DNA from: Hansfordia pulvinata
Taxonomy: Eukaryota; Ascomycota; Sordariomycetes; Xylariales
Direction of reading: 5' to 3'
Assembly: GCA_006538405.1 (NCBI GenBank)
Contig: BJKQ01000011.1
Span: forward strand, 1,696,304-1,760,303
Length of the DNA: 64,000 nt
Shown here: piece after piece, positions 23,291 through 35,180 of the stretch
Position numbering within the stretch: position 1 is the first letter of the stretch
How the letters are laid out: each line of letters opens with the position of its first letter
Position numbers and translations under genes: made by a program
The notes under the pieces: model-generated
Database searches by the model: none
Seen by the model: the letters and a program-made list of their open reading frames with translations, nothing else
Told to the model about the DNA's origin: nothing

Positions 23291-26200
23291 AAGCGAAAGG
23301 CGCCGCTTAGTCGACGGCACTTCCCGAACAATGTTTGCGACAACCTTTTTGGCCGACTTTTAGCGACGACAGCGATCAAGCGAAGCATTCGAGATGTGGC
23401 ATGTTACCAGGTAGCCTGCATTCAGTGAGGTCTGGATAATAGAATGGCGGCGAGTGCTTTGTGTGTATTTAGCATGGACAGATGGGGAGCGACGAAGGTT
23501 ATCGATGAGCCGCAGCAATGAACAGCATTCGGGCACCAACTCGGCAGGTCTTCGACTGACCTCTTGTCTACTGACCCACAAGTCGAGTATTGTAAAAGAC
23601 CTCGCGGTCTTAGGAGAAGCGGCGCGCGGCCTCAAAGTGATGAGCCGCCCTGCTGATACTTGCCGAGCTCTGCAAGCCTAAATTTGTTCGTCTGTAATGT
23701 TCATCAAACGGGCCGCCTGTTCCGCACAAGCTCTGCGGGATCGAAATGATCGACCGAGTTTGTCCGTATCTCGGCTTCGGACGCCCCATTGGACCCGGCG
23801 CGGAGAATGACAGTTTGCCGGTGCCACAGCGCGCCGCCTGTGTATTTAGAGTCCAAGGTGGTCTCTGCAATGAATCGCCGCCGGGGCCGTGGCGTCACGA
23901 ACGAGATCGAACAGTGAACTGCGAAGAATCGCCTTAGAGACTCGGGGACGAATAGTAAGGATACAGTGACATGATCCAATCTGTCGGCGTGCTTCATACG
24001 CTTTCCCGAGGCCCAGGGGCTGCGGTCCAGAGCCTAGAGCCCGTACCTGTGCTCAGCAGACCAGGATTACTACGGACCGAGGGGTTGATGAGATAGACGA
24101 TGGTGATTTGCGATTCGGAGGCTGGGCTACGAGCAGTGCGATTCGTCGGATTGAGGGCCATGGAGACGAGGCTCGCCTACACCGATCAAATCCTAGCAGT
24201 GAGTGAGAGGGCGACATGGTCACGAGCCCGCTGAACAGAAGTTGAGGGGCGAAGCTTTTCGAGGTAGCTTGGGTAGCCGAGATTGTTGGGCAGTATTCTT
24301 CGAGGGCGCAACTTGATAGCCAAAATAGATGTTGCTGGATGCCGTCGAGACTTTAGCGAGTCTCGACGGGAGAGGAACATCTCATCATCGTCTTCTGTAA
24401 AGCCAGGATTACCGACAAGCGATGAACGGTGCATGCGGGGAGTCGAGAGCATCTCATTCCGCGACAGTCTGCACTCTCAACAATGGAGTGTGTGCGAAGC
24501 AGAGCCTAGTTGAAGATGGGGAAAGCGACAGCGCGGTGGCGAACAACCTCACTCATGAGATTGGCGGTCTCCCCTCTTGTGGATGAATCTTATGTGTACG
24601 AGTAAGAGGCTGGTGGGGTCTACAGCGAAGAAAGAGGAAAGATGCCCAGTAGGCAGTAGAGGGAGTTCAGGAACAGCCCTGATGCGTGGTGTTTACGGAT
24701 AGGTACTCTTAGCAGGAGGTGGGAGTTTGAAAGGGAGCAAGCATTCGCAGTGTAGGTCGTGCGACGCCGAGTTGCGATTGGGTAGCAGGGAACTGATGAC
24801 GTGCATCTACGAGGTGGGCACTCGGCTGCTTCTGCCAGGCGTGCCAGGTCCCTGCAAATACGACTACTCGTGGCAGGTAATTCTGTCCCGTTGCGACTTC
24901 ACCAGTGACAACCAACATGAACCTTCGTGGGCGGACTTTTGTGTGGCTCGAGCCACTTCCGTAAATGGGACCTCCAGTCATGCGTATCCTGTACCTAACC
25001 TACATCGTACGAGTAGTAATTCTGTCTGCCGGGTTCACGATATTGATCTCATTCCATAGGTACATATCGTACTCCGCACAGCACGCATCCATCCCCACGG
25101 CCCCTCCCTGCCCTGGCGGCCACTGCGGCCCGCCCAGGCACGCCAGGGTGGAAGGGTGGAAGGGGGGTCCGGCAGAGCCGCCATGCGCTATAGCGTTAGG
25201 CTGCGGTGGGCGGCAGGGCCCAAGGTCTTTCCCCTTTCGGGAGGGACTTGCGAGAGATAGATCATGTCCTTGTTTCTTCCAGTCAATTGGATGCTGCCAA
25301 GCCTCAAGGACCAGCGGACGGAGTCTCGTACGAGTGAGTAGCTGGCCAGCCTCGGTTCGCTTGCTCGTTTAGCGGTTCCTTCTTTTCTCTCTCTTTCATT
25401 TTCGAGAGAGAGAGAGAGACGAAGAGAGAGAGATAGCACGGCCTGGGCCATAAGGACTCGTACTTGGATTCGTTCTTGTTGCCCACCGCGTCTGATCCGA
25501 CTGGTCCGTCCGTCCGCAACGGCGCAGCCCAGACCAAGATAGGTTATAATGACGATGGCAATGCCGGAATCCAACAGGCGGCGGCAGTTTGAGTAGGCAG
25601 GTTGACAGACTGTAGTCTTCACCCGTTACGAGTATATACCGGGCACGCGCGGAGCCTTCACATCCAGTCGGAACCAAAGCTGCCATCGCGGCTCGCCCCC
25701 ACTGATCCAGGCTCGTCAGCTCGACCGACGGCCCCAAGCGAGTCCGTGCCCATCCATCATCCATGATCATCTATCTATCTCTACAACTAATTCTTTCCCT
25801 CGTTCTTTCTCTCTGCCCAAAAAAAGGCCCCCGCCACCACCATCACCGCGCCCCGTCTGCCTGCTTACGAGTACCTGCGGGCCTCGTCCGGCCCTCTCGC
25901 ATCAGCAGGTCCCGGCGGCACATCTGCCCGAGTGTCAACAGCCAATCGGTCGGCTTGCTGGGCGGGCCGTCACGCTGCCAGTCGATCACCAAGTCGCCCA
26001 ACCCAGCCGGCGCAGGACGTTGTCCTGGGATCCCGGCGCACGTCCGGGGTGTGCCCCCCCCCCTTCTTTGTCTAATAAGCCACGGCCACATCGCTAAAGC
26101 ACGGGGCTACGCCTGCTCCCTGTCCCGCGCACCGGACGGGCTGGCTGGCGTGCGGACGAGTCCACGCAGCTTTGGCCGGGGAAGAACTTGACTGGCCTGT

Positions 26201-26725
26201 GCAAATGCTTCGCCTCGCCTTTCTTTCCCCGTCCCTGTACATTTGCCTGGAAGTGATTTCGCCCGCCCCTCTCCTCCCCCGACGCCTTGCCGCTCTTCGC
26301 CGCTCTCGGTCTCGATAACAGGCCCGCTGTGGTCCGTCTGGGCCACCTGCCAACCTTACAGCTTAATGCGGCCGTTATTGCCAACACCGCCATTGCCGTG
26401 ACCCTGCACCGCACCGGCCGCCGCCCCCAAAAGCCTCACCTGTGCCGCTGTGGGATTTTGGCCACATGTCAGCGAGCCCACCATTTTTTTTTCTCTCTTG
26501 ACGCGCTTCACCGACTCAATGCTTCCTCTCCTCATTGATACCCAGCTTCCCCTTTCTCATACGCCATTCTCTTCTCTGTTGGGTCTTCCGGATTCGAAGA
26601 ACCAAACCCAAACGACCCATGCGCCGCCAGTCTCACCCTACAGAAGTACTTAGATAAGAAGAGCATTGTCTAGAAGCAGCACGCCTTCGACACCGACTTT
26701 CGCCTGTGCCTTGTCGAAACCAGCC
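23291..26725. other. 3.4-kb spacer
   Basis: No gene is recognised. It contains palindromic words near 25008 (CGTACGAGTAG) and 25325 (CTCGTACGAG), a purine (GA)n repeat facing a pyrimidine tract at about 25385-25432, and a C10 run at 26054-26063. The final part is the likely promoter of the F-box gene. Confidence 0.5.
25385..25434. repeat. TC/GA microsatellite pair, partly inverted
   Basis: A CTCTCTCTTTC tract is followed directly by GAGAGAGAGAGAGACGAAGAGAGAGAGA, so the two halves can pair with each other as a hairpin. Confidence 0.75.
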
Positions 26726-28430
26726 ATGACGCAAGTTGAGGTGCTGCTCATGCCCCAGACAGCGGCCCGCGATGTGGGGGACAACAAACGCAAGCCAGTG
26801 CGGACCTGGCGCATGTCCGTAAACCCGACCCCCGTCTGCCGCCCCAGCCCGAGGTGCTCCCTCGAGATTCTGAGTGCCGAACTTCTTTTCCTCATATTTG
26901 AGCAGGTAAGTCGACCCCGGAGGTCGGCGCCTCATGCCCCCCTCCAGCGGTGCCATCTAACTCTAGTCGCCGCAGCTCCATGATATCGACAGGGCATCTC
27001 TGGCGCCCGTGCGGCAGACGTCGCGGAGATTGGACGCCCTGGCGACACCAATAAAGTACAGAACTCTGAGGTTGAACGAGCGCATGGTGGCGCCCGGGGC
27101 CAGCGTGGAGTTCCCACTGGCTTTCGACAAGATCAACGCCTACACCCATCATGTCGAAACGAGGAGCGATCTCGACCCCAGCGGCACCCGGCGCGTATTG
27201 CGGGACATGAGACGCCTGGCGTCAGTCAGGTGGGAATTTGTCGGGAGCTACACGTGCCACAGCCCCTCGAGGGTCCCCGCCGACCTCGTGAGCGACTGGC
27301 ACATCAAAAACAACAACACAAAACTACACATCGAGGGGCTGCCGCTGAGTGGCTTCGGTACCGCGCCGCACGCAAGTTATCTCAAGGCCATCCCCTCCGA
27401 CACACTGGTGACACTGAAGATGGCGAGCCTGACCCCGACGCTGGGAACCAGCTTGGAAGCCCTCAAGGAGCTCCTCCTTGCCTCCCGCCGTCTCGAGGTC
27501 TTCCACCACCACGACCGCGGCCAGGGGACCCGATTTGCCTTTGCCCCCGGCGAGCGGCTGCCCGCCTTCCGGGAGCTGACACTGCGCTCCTACGACTGGG
27601 ACCATAACCGGAGCGACGTCGATAGCCATTGGGACTTTTCGCGCATGCGGGTGCTGAAGCTCATTGACCTGCCGCTTGTGCAGTTTCTCGAGTCGGTCGA
27701 GTTTGGCGACCTCGGCGGCCTGCAGACGCTGCACTGTGAGGACTTCAGCGCCCACCTGGTCGACCGGCGGCGCGAGGCGACGCGCCTGCTGTACCAGCTC
27801 GTTAGCCAAGTCCGGGCGCTGCACGACCTCAGCATCCGGTGCCACACGCAGCTGTTTCCTGTTGACGGGTTGGCCCGCCACGGCACCTCGCTGCAGAGCC
27901 TCTGCTTCCGCGACCACGTGGGCTTCGCCGAGGAGAGCCGCCGATGCCCCACCCTACCCGCCGACGGCCTGGCGACCCTGTCTCGGCGCCTTGTAGCCCT
28001 GCATACCCTCGAGCTGGATATGGATGCCGCCTTCTGCGAGCCTGCCGCCTTTCTTGCCGAGCTTTGCTGCTTCACACGACTCACCCATCTAACTCTGCAC
28101 GTGCAGACGTCGTTGCGCGCCCGCTCCATCATACCCGCTGGCGTCGACCTCGACCGAGACATGGTCATGCGCTACCTCGACCTGTTGCTCCTCCCCAAGG
28201 CCAAGAGGGGGGCTCCCTGGCGCTCTATCACGATCAACGTTGGCGGCTGGCGCAGGACACTGATCCGCCGCATGAGCGAGGTCTGGCGTCAGCAGAATGA
28301 ACGCGGCGTCTTCGCCGAACGCTGCTTCGTCTTCGACCGCGACGCGGAGACGGGAGAGACCGGAGTTCGCGAAGAATTTGCCGTCGAGAAGGGAGGCCGT
28401 GTGGGGTCCAGGTTTCAGATGATGGGTTGA
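26726..28430 (+). CDS. F-box protein
   Basis: Exons are 26726-26905 and 26976-28430, with a 70-bp intron (GTAAGT...GCAG, branch CTAAC). The protein has 544 residues. The start ATG at 26726 has a good context (CAGCCATGAC). The F-box lies at about residues 45-90: SLEILSAELLFLIFEQ then LHDIDRASLAPVRQTSRRL, cut exactly by the intron. F-box proteins are substrate receptors of SCF (Skp1-Cul1) ubiquitin ligases. The rest is a long, Leu-rich C-terminal region of the loose leucine-repeat type common in fungal F-box proteins, without clear WD40 or canonical LRR units. The substrate is unknown. The gene converges on the RS-rich gene with 567 bp between stops. Confidence 0.85.
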
Positions 28431-28997
28431 GGCTCGACGAAAGCGAGCGTGACAAGGCTCGTCATCGTGACGTCGCCCTGGAGGCGCTGGACAACCTCAT
28501 CAACAGAATACTGCTGGGTTTGCGGACGTCCGGGTCATGACATCCAATGATTCGCTAAAAGGTAGAGCGATCTTCGTCACTGCTGGAGATGTGGTACGTG
28601 GGTTCTGCTCCTTTCGGTGCGCGGAGCTCTTAAAAGCATAGTGGAACAGATGTCTGCCCGTCCAAGCTGAGCGCATTCTGAGCACCAGTTCCGAGGCAGT
28701 CGACCCCATGGGGTATGATCTTATGTGGATTCACGATCGCTTTCGTTCATTCGTAAGATGTATATACATGTTGCCGTTGATCCGTTGATGGTCCGAGTTT
28801 CTGACATAGACGAAAGGACAGATGCGCCTCCCTCGAAAGCCGTATTGGAAGTCAATGAAGTAAAGGGTAATGCAACGTGGAAGGGCTCGCTTTAAATAAA
28901 TCAGTCATGACACGGGGTAGCACTGATCAGAGGAGTCCGTCAGGGTTGACCAGTGCTTCCCAGCCTCGGCGATGAGGCACGGCGGCCACCAAAGGTA
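28431..28997. other. Spacer between convergent genes
   Basis: Presumed 3' UTRs of the F-box gene and the RS-rich gene. Nothing else is seen. Confidence 0.5.
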
Positions 28998-30399
28998 TCA
29001 TGTGCCCTTCAGTCTCCCCCAGTCGGCCTCGTGGGCAACGTGGCCGTCGTCTTGGATAACCTTGCCGCGATCCCACTCACGCGTTCCGCCGGATTTATTC
29101 CAGCGAACGTCGGATTCATCTTTCTGATCACCCTTCTCCCATTTCGAAATCTGGTCTTCTGTAAATCCAGCCGCTCGCAACCTGTCAGCCCCTTGACGCT
29201 TCCATTTCTGCCGGTCACGGAAGGCCTCGACGGCGCCATCCCAATCATCTCCAGCGGCGGCAGCGCCCCTCAAGTCGTCCGCTTCCAGAGAGACATCGAG
29301 GCTGGGGTCGTAGTTCGGAGCAAAACGACCATCGATACCCGAGGTCGAAGCGACTCCACGCCCACGGCGTCGAACGGCAGACGACACGGGCGGCGCGGGT
29401 CCAATCAGGTCATCGAGGGGGTCCGAGTCCGAATCCGAGTCTGTTCCCGTCCCTTGGCCTGAGCCCGAATCATCACGCGCGGGGTTGGTGGCTCTGGTGG
29501 GTTGCGTGGCCAGGGATAAGCTCTTCTTCTTGTCATCAAGTGAATTTGGTTTGGAAATCTTGGGTGAGCGGTTGCGGTGGCTTGAAGACGGAAGACCTGG
29601 AGAGCGAGACCTACTGCGCCTCGAGCGCCGAGACGAATGGCTCTGTCCATGCGAACGGCCACGCTCGCGAACATGGCGGTCCCGGTCATGATCATGCCGA
29701 TGGCCACGGTGGCGTGGTGGAGAGCGCGACCGGTTGTCATGGCGGTGGTCGCGGCGGTGATGACGGTGACGTCGAGACAAGCGGTCCTCGTCGTGGGTCC
29801 CAGCACCCTCATCTTCACCCCTTTCCGTATGTCTCCTCTTTTCCCCGTCACGACTCTTGTCTTTATTAGAACGGATGTTGCGAGGTGCTACCCGAGCGTG
29901 GGAGGGGTCCGTGGAGGCTGACGGTCGTGTTCTTTTAGAAGATGAATCTGGAGCACCGATAATGGCAGCAATATCCCCGAGCATACGAGACCGAGTATCG
30001 CGGTGATCGGGACGAGAAGAAGGGCCGGAAGAGGGACGGTCGAGGGTTCTGAGTTTCGCCTGCGACTCGGCGTTTTCCTTAGCCAGCAGGGCTCGGTTGT
30101 GGGAGTTCGTGTCGCGGATTATGGAATTCAGAAACCGCGTGTTTGGTTTCGGCTGGTGAGCTGGGCGCCTAAGAACAGGAACAAGACGGAGTGTCAGAAG
30201 GTAAGGCGGGTGAATGGTGACAGCGGGGGAGATCGCATGAAAACCCTATGAGCGACACAAGGCAAACATACTTCTGGGATTTGTATGCGTCAAGGCCAAG
30301 GGAGGAGTACTTGATAGAGCAATCGCCAGCCTCTTTGGAGAGAACTTGAGCGACGTAGTCGTCGGTGAGGATTGTGTCGTTGGGCGTTCTGGGGGACAT
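28998..30399 (-). CDS. Arg/Ser/His-rich nuclear protein, possible splicing-associated factor
   Basis: Exons on the minus strand are about 30399-30272 and 30168-28998 (1299 nt, 432 residues) with a 103-bp intron (GTATGT...CTTAG). The N-terminus (TDDYVAQVLSKEAGDCSIKYSSLGLDAYKS, then PKPNTRFLNSIIRDTNSHNRALLAKE) is globular-looking. It is followed by an Arg/His/Asp/Ser-rich segment with RS dipeptides (about 130-250), an acidic stretch (DSDSDSDPLDDLIGP), and a conserved-looking C-terminal part (DWDGAVEAFRDRQKWKRQGADRLRAAGF and SKWEKGD...VRWNKSGGTREWDRGKV). RS-rich tracts are typical of pre-mRNA splicing proteins; fungal homologues are, as I recall, sometimes labelled splicing factor 38B-like, which I would not rely on. 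The donor position may be off by one base. Confidence 0.8.
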
Positions 30400-31293
30400 G
30401 GCGACGGCAATTATATGCCCGGCCTGGCGACGTCGGATCGCAACTCAAGGACGGCGCTGGCGGGTGCGCTTGCTCTGCCGCACTTCAACAGGCGTAGGTT
30501 AGAGACCGAATGCGGGTCTAGGCAGAAGCTGTTCGGTGGAAGACCACCAATCGCAATTGCATGAAGGCTTTCGATGGAGCGAGAGATGGAGGGCCTTGGA
30601 CCTGGAATCGGTAGTTTGGTGGGATGGTGGAGAGCAGGCCCAGTGCGACTGGGACTCGAGCATACAAGTAACGTGGTCGGGCGCGTGGGCGCGTACTCGT
30701 GCACGAGTTAGTCCTTCCTCCACTGGCGTAGCACAGGTAACTAGAGGGCGCTGACGGCGAACCTCGGCGTACTCGCACGAGTACATGTAGGCACGTAGAT
30801 AGGCTGTAGAGTACACCTACATACATGCACGGAGTACGTAGACACATCTGTAGGTCTGGGCATGGTACCTAGACATGGTACATTGTACCTAAACGACCAT
30901 TAGGTACTTGCCTGATTCGGCCGGCCCCAATTGCCTGCAGGTGTGCTCTTATCCGATTGTCGCGGGGCAGGCTTGCGCCAGGATCCCATGCGTGTCATAC
31001 CATGTTTACATTCCGCGTAAAGTACCCAACTTGCCTCGTAGAGCAGTCCAGTGTGCCCTTCCATCAGGCGCCACTCGTCTGCTCACCCACCATTACACAG
31101 GATACGTCTTTGAAAACTCACCTGCAAGACTTTCGGTTCTGCGCCTTGTTGACAGTCATTCTCACCCGCCGCACGCCCATACGCCCACACGCCCATACGC
31201 ATACACGCCCATAAGCCCACGCAACATCCCGTCGCCGCATCGCGTCCTGCCCCTCATTAGCCCTGGAGCGGCCCATTGAGGAAAATTACAGCC
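30400..31293. other. Divergent promoter region, RS-rich gene and SOS7
   Basis: A shared 0.9-kb upstream region. Palindromic words lie at 30695-30708 (ACTCGTGCACGAGT) and 30769-30784 (GTACTCG-CA-CGAGTAC). GTACCT-like words recur near 30830-30905, and an imperfect tandem of an about 10-bp unit (ACGCCCATAC) lies at 31176-31215. Confidence 0.6.
31176..31215. repeat. Short tandem repeat, ACGCCCATAC-like units
   Basis: About four imperfect copies of a unit close to 10 bp sit some 80-120 bases before the SOS7 start codon. Confidence 0.65.
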
Positions 31294-32154
31294 ATGCCGC
31301 CACCACGCACGCCTCAGGATGTCCTTGCCTCGCTCAACTCGCTCAATGCCAATCATGAGATCACCATATTGCGTCTGAGCGAACCCATCACGTCGACTCT
31401 TCCCCGAGACAACGACAATAACCCTCGCGCATCCGACGTCTCGACTTCGTCTCTGGACGCCACGACTCCTTCCTCTCTTGATGCCGATCTCGCTCATTAT
31501 CGCGAGCTCTTTGCTAAGCTTCGGTTCAGCTATGTGGAGCAGGTGACCAAGGAGAAGTTCATCCGTGCCATCGTTGGCGATCCGCCACTCATCGTCACAC
31601 CGCAGGAGAATCTTGACCTCGAGGCCCAGAACCTCGAAGCCAAGGCCACCCTGAAAACCCTGAAGAACGACGTCGCTCTCATGGTCTCTGATCTCGAGTC
31701 CAGGGCCCGCGAATTGGCCCTAAAATACGAAAACGTTCGCCTCGAGACCGCCCAGCTCGAGCAACTGCCTGCCAAAGTCCATCAGCTCGAGTCCGAGATC
31801 GCTCACCTAACCGACTCTAATGCCGCCGCCCGCCATTTCAATCCCGATCTCAATCTTCCCTTGGCCAAGACAAATGATATTCTCCGCTCTCGCGAGGCGC
31901 ATTGTCACGATCTCGACCGACAGCTCCAACAGTTGCAGAGTCAAGTGCCCCGCAAGACAAAAGAGCTCGAACGCCTGAACGCCGAGATGGCACCCCTCGA
32001 GTCCAAGCGTCAGCATACCATGAACGCTGCCGCCGAAGCCAGAAGGCGCAAAGATGCTGCTCTGGGGGGCGTCGAGGATGAACTCGAGGAAAGGGGCCGC
32101 TGGTACCGTGCTGCCGATACTAGCGTGCGGCAGGTGCTCGAAATGGACACATAG
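31294..32154 (+). CDS. SOS7: Kinetochore protein Sos7
   Basis: A single exon of 861 nt encodes 286 residues. The ATG at 31294 (GCCATGCCG) is chosen as the first ATG in the frame. The N-terminal signature around residues 65-105 (LAHYRELFAKLRFSYVEQVTKEKFIRAIVGDPP) is the conserved Sos7 segment; the remainder (about 110-270) is predicted coiled coil with dense heptad Leu and charged residues. In fission yeast Sos7 partners with Spc7/KNL1 (the counterpart of budding-yeast Kre28) at the outer kinetochore, which is the inferred role here. It converges tightly on the CoA-ligase gene with 164 bp between stop codons. Confidence 0.85.
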   Translation: MPPPRTPQDVLASLNSLNANHEITILRLSEPITSTLPRDNDNNPRASDVSTSSLDATTPSSLDADLAHYRELFAKLRFSYVEQVTKEKFIRAIVGDPPLIVTPQENLDLEAQNLEAKATLKTLKNDVALMVSDLESRARELALKYENVRLETAQLEQLPAKVHQLESEIAHLTDSNAAARHFNPDLNLPLAKTNDILRSREAHCHDLDRQLQQLQSQVPRKTKELERLNAEMAPLESKRQHTMNAAAEARRRKDAALGGVEDELEERGRWYRAADTSVRQVLEMDT

Positions 32155-32318
32155 AACGACTGGTTGTTTGCCTGACTATCTGAGTGCGGCTGAGACTGTA
32201 GTCCCTTATACTGCTCGGCGCATGTGTAGGATGGTCTAGAAAAAGCCTCGTTCTTGGATCCCTCCCCATCTACACGCGGTGCGGAGCGCGGACGTTGTCC
32301 ACGCCCCGACGTCATCCA

Positions 32319-34209
32319 TCACAACTTTGCCCTTCCTTCTTGGGCTCGGACCACAATCCCTTGAACGCCATTTCTCGCTCGCTCCTTGAGAACGCGCCTG
32401 AGGATCTTTCCGCTCGCACTCTTGGGAATCTCGCTGATAAACTCAACTTCTTTCACCCATTTGTGCCGGACCTTGTTCTTTTCGACGTATCTGATCAGGT
32501 CGCGCCCTATTCCTTCGTCACCGACCCCGCCTCTTTTGGGAACCACGAATGCTTTGGGCCTCTCCCCGGACCACTCGTCAGGTATTCTCAACACTGCGCA
32601 GTCCTCCACCTCCGGGTGTCCCAGGAGGAGGTCTTCTAACTCAGCTGGCGCCGTCCCGATCCCCTTGACCTTAATCATCTCCTTGATGCGGTCCGTGATT
32701 GTCAAGAATCCGTCCCTGTCGAGTACACCCTGATCTCCCGTGTGCAGAAATCCTTCCTCATCAAAAGTCTCCCTGGTGGCTTTCTCGTTGTTGAGGTAGC
32801 CCATGACCACCTGTGGTCCCCGGGCCAGTATTTCCCCGGGCTCCCCCGGCCCGGCCTCTTTCCCGTCGTCCTTGATCAGCTTGATCTCGGTGCTTGCAAC
32901 TATCGTCCCGACTTTGTGGGAGAATCGAAAATCGTATGCGTCAGGTGGGTGTGCAGTGATGCAAGAGCACGACTCGGTCATCCCATAGCCCTGCTTGAAG
33001 CCTCGCCCTGGGAACTTGCGCTGCAGGAGCTGCAAGATTTCCTCCGAGATAGGGGCCGCCCCGCTCGAGAATCTTTTGACGCACGACAGGTCGTACCCAT
33101 CTACGACGGGGTCCCGGACAAGTCGGATGATGATAGGGGGCACCAGCAGCAACTCCGGAATTTGGTATTGGACCACTGTCGAGAGCATGGTTTCCATTGT
33201 AAAGGCAGGCTGCATGATGACCTCTGCGTTCAGCATGACAGGTACGTGCATACTGTGCACGATTCCGGTTATATGGAACAGTGGCAGCACGGCAAGAGAC
33301 TTGGTGTAGTCTGGGGGGGTGATTCGTTGAATCTGCAAGGCCTGGGCTATGACGTTCTGGTGGGCGATCATGACCTGTGTATCTCCTGGTTAGGTAGGCG
33401 TCCATGAAGTCGCGGTCTGGTTCCCGACGCGCTTGACGGGTTGCACTCACAGCTTTAGGCAGGCCTGTCGTGCCTGACGAGAAGCTGAGGAAGGCGCAGA
33501 CGTCTTTATTCTTCTTGCCCAGGGGTAGCTCGAAGGACCGAACCTGTCCAGTATTACCATAGCTCTGCCCGATCTTTATCAGGTCCTTGATGGTGGTGTA
33601 CCCGCCAAGCTCGCCCTCTAGCAAGAACACCCGGTCTCGGGGATGCCAACGTTTTTCGCCGCCTGCTCGGCGACCTGGATTGAGTCGGGATGAGTGGCAA
33701 GAAAGGTGGCACCGGCGGTGCGAAGCGCGTACGTCATCTCGTCCACGTTGTATGCTGGTGAGGCTCCCGAAACAACGCCTCCTGCAAGAACACGTGAGCC
33801 TATGTCAAAGGGGCTTTTCAGAATCAACCGAATCAGCCATACTCACCGATGCGAATGGCTGCAAACAGCGTGACCGGATACCATATTGTATTTCTACTGA
33901 ACAGAGATAGGGTCTCGCCTGGTTGGAACCCATACTTTTCGTGCAGGGCTGTCGAGATGTTCGTAGCGGCCTGCTTGACGTCTTTCCACGATACTCGCTC
34001 CTTGGTAGTGGCATCCAGGTACCCGGCAAGTTCTGACTCCGGCAATCGATTGAGGGGCGAGTATCTTGACTTTTCACCGAACAGCCACTCCCAGATTGTT
34101 ATGTCCGTGGGCACTGTCATTCGTATTAATTGACCCAGCGCCAGTGCCAGAACCTGGATCGGGAGGACTCACGATCAATGTCGGGCTGGCTGCTCTTGAA
34201 GGTGGGCAT
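32319..34209 (-). CDS. Acyl-CoA / 4-coumarate-CoA ligase-like, PTS1 tail, one frameshift
   Basis: An adenylate-forming (ANL) enzyme that activates a carboxylic acid to acyl-AMP and then to the CoA thioester. Exons on the minus strand: 34209-34173, 34113-33847, 33799-33451 and 33374-32319; introns are GT-AG (59, 47 and 76 bp). Corrected length is 569 residues. Motifs: P-loop SFSSGTTGLPKAV (about 207-219, split by the last intron), GYGMTES (about 347-353), HTGD followed by DRIKEMIKVKG, and the catalytic lysine motif PKSASGKILRR near the end. The C-terminus is AKL, a peroxisomal targeting signal type 1, as in many fungal 4CL-like ligases. In exon 3 the frame breaks at the G-run 33639-33642 (C-run on the coding strand): one more C restores VGIPRDRVFLLEGELGG. 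The substrate cannot be deduced; medium-chain, aromatic or secondary-metabolite acids are all possible. Confidence 0.9.
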
Positions 34210-35180
34210 ACTGCCTGGGCCGTATTGCAGCAGTAGATGGATATAGTATGATAGACCCAATCCCTACTTTGCTTCAGGTCGGTGTGTTTGCTGATATATC
34301 TGCGAGAGGCACGCGGTCAAGATTGACTCACTAATAGAAACGAGTTGCACAGAAGCGCAGAGTCTCGGCTTGATTTATAAGGGCACATGCTTCCCCCGCA
34401 TTTCGTATGCGACGCACGTCGTAGAACCCGGGGAAGCTTTTCCGTCCAGTTCGATCTGCATGAGGTCACGGCCACAGCCCCGCATCGTGCTAAGGGCGTT
34501 GCTGGGGTTGATCATATTGCCTCGGCAGATGCCCCCCTGCTGCAGCTTCAGCCAGTAAGACTGGCGAGCGGAACGCAGCACCACCCCGACATACCCTACA
34601 TCGTAAGACATTAGCCATTGGCTTAAGCGTGTATTCGTATTTGCGTGTGCCGCGGGGGGCATAGCGAGCAGACGAGGTAGGATATACCGCCGCCTGTTTC
34701 CTGATGCTCGATGAAGGCTTTTTGGATATTTCCAGCGCCTGACATACAGACAAGACCGGTCCCCGCCCAGGCCACCCCATACTCCGCAAAGAACACCATA
34801 CCGAGCGGGCAGCTGAAAAGGGGTTGCCAGAGATGACCGGCGGAACGCCAGATTGATCGGGGGCAAGCAGGCCGAGGGTTGCCACAGCGCCTTTCTGCCT
34901 GGCAAGCTGCCCATCCACGCAGCAAGCCCCCTATGCACCCATGACTAATGTGGTGCGTCTTTGTTTGCGCGACAGTAGGGCGCGTAGCACACAAGCCGGC
35001 CGATGCTCTGCTAGTCAACAGAACAGAAGTGAAATTGCTACGTGGTTTCTCGTACTTGAACATCAGGCTGGGTCGTCTCCGCAAGGAGAGTGGCACGACG
35101 TTTTTGCAGAATGCCTAGGCTCAGGGGGAGTAAAGTCGACGGATATATTTGATAAATGACACTGTGCTCGCGAACAGACA
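34210..35180. other. Spacer, promoter side of the CoA ligase
   Basis: It lies between the CoA-ligase start and the CWC24 stop, both on the minus strand. No gene or notable repeat is seen. Confidence 0.5.

Noticed and set aside
27324..28168. Long minus-strand frames opposite the F-box gene
   Set aside because: Shadow frames; the plus-strand model has splice sites and an F-box.
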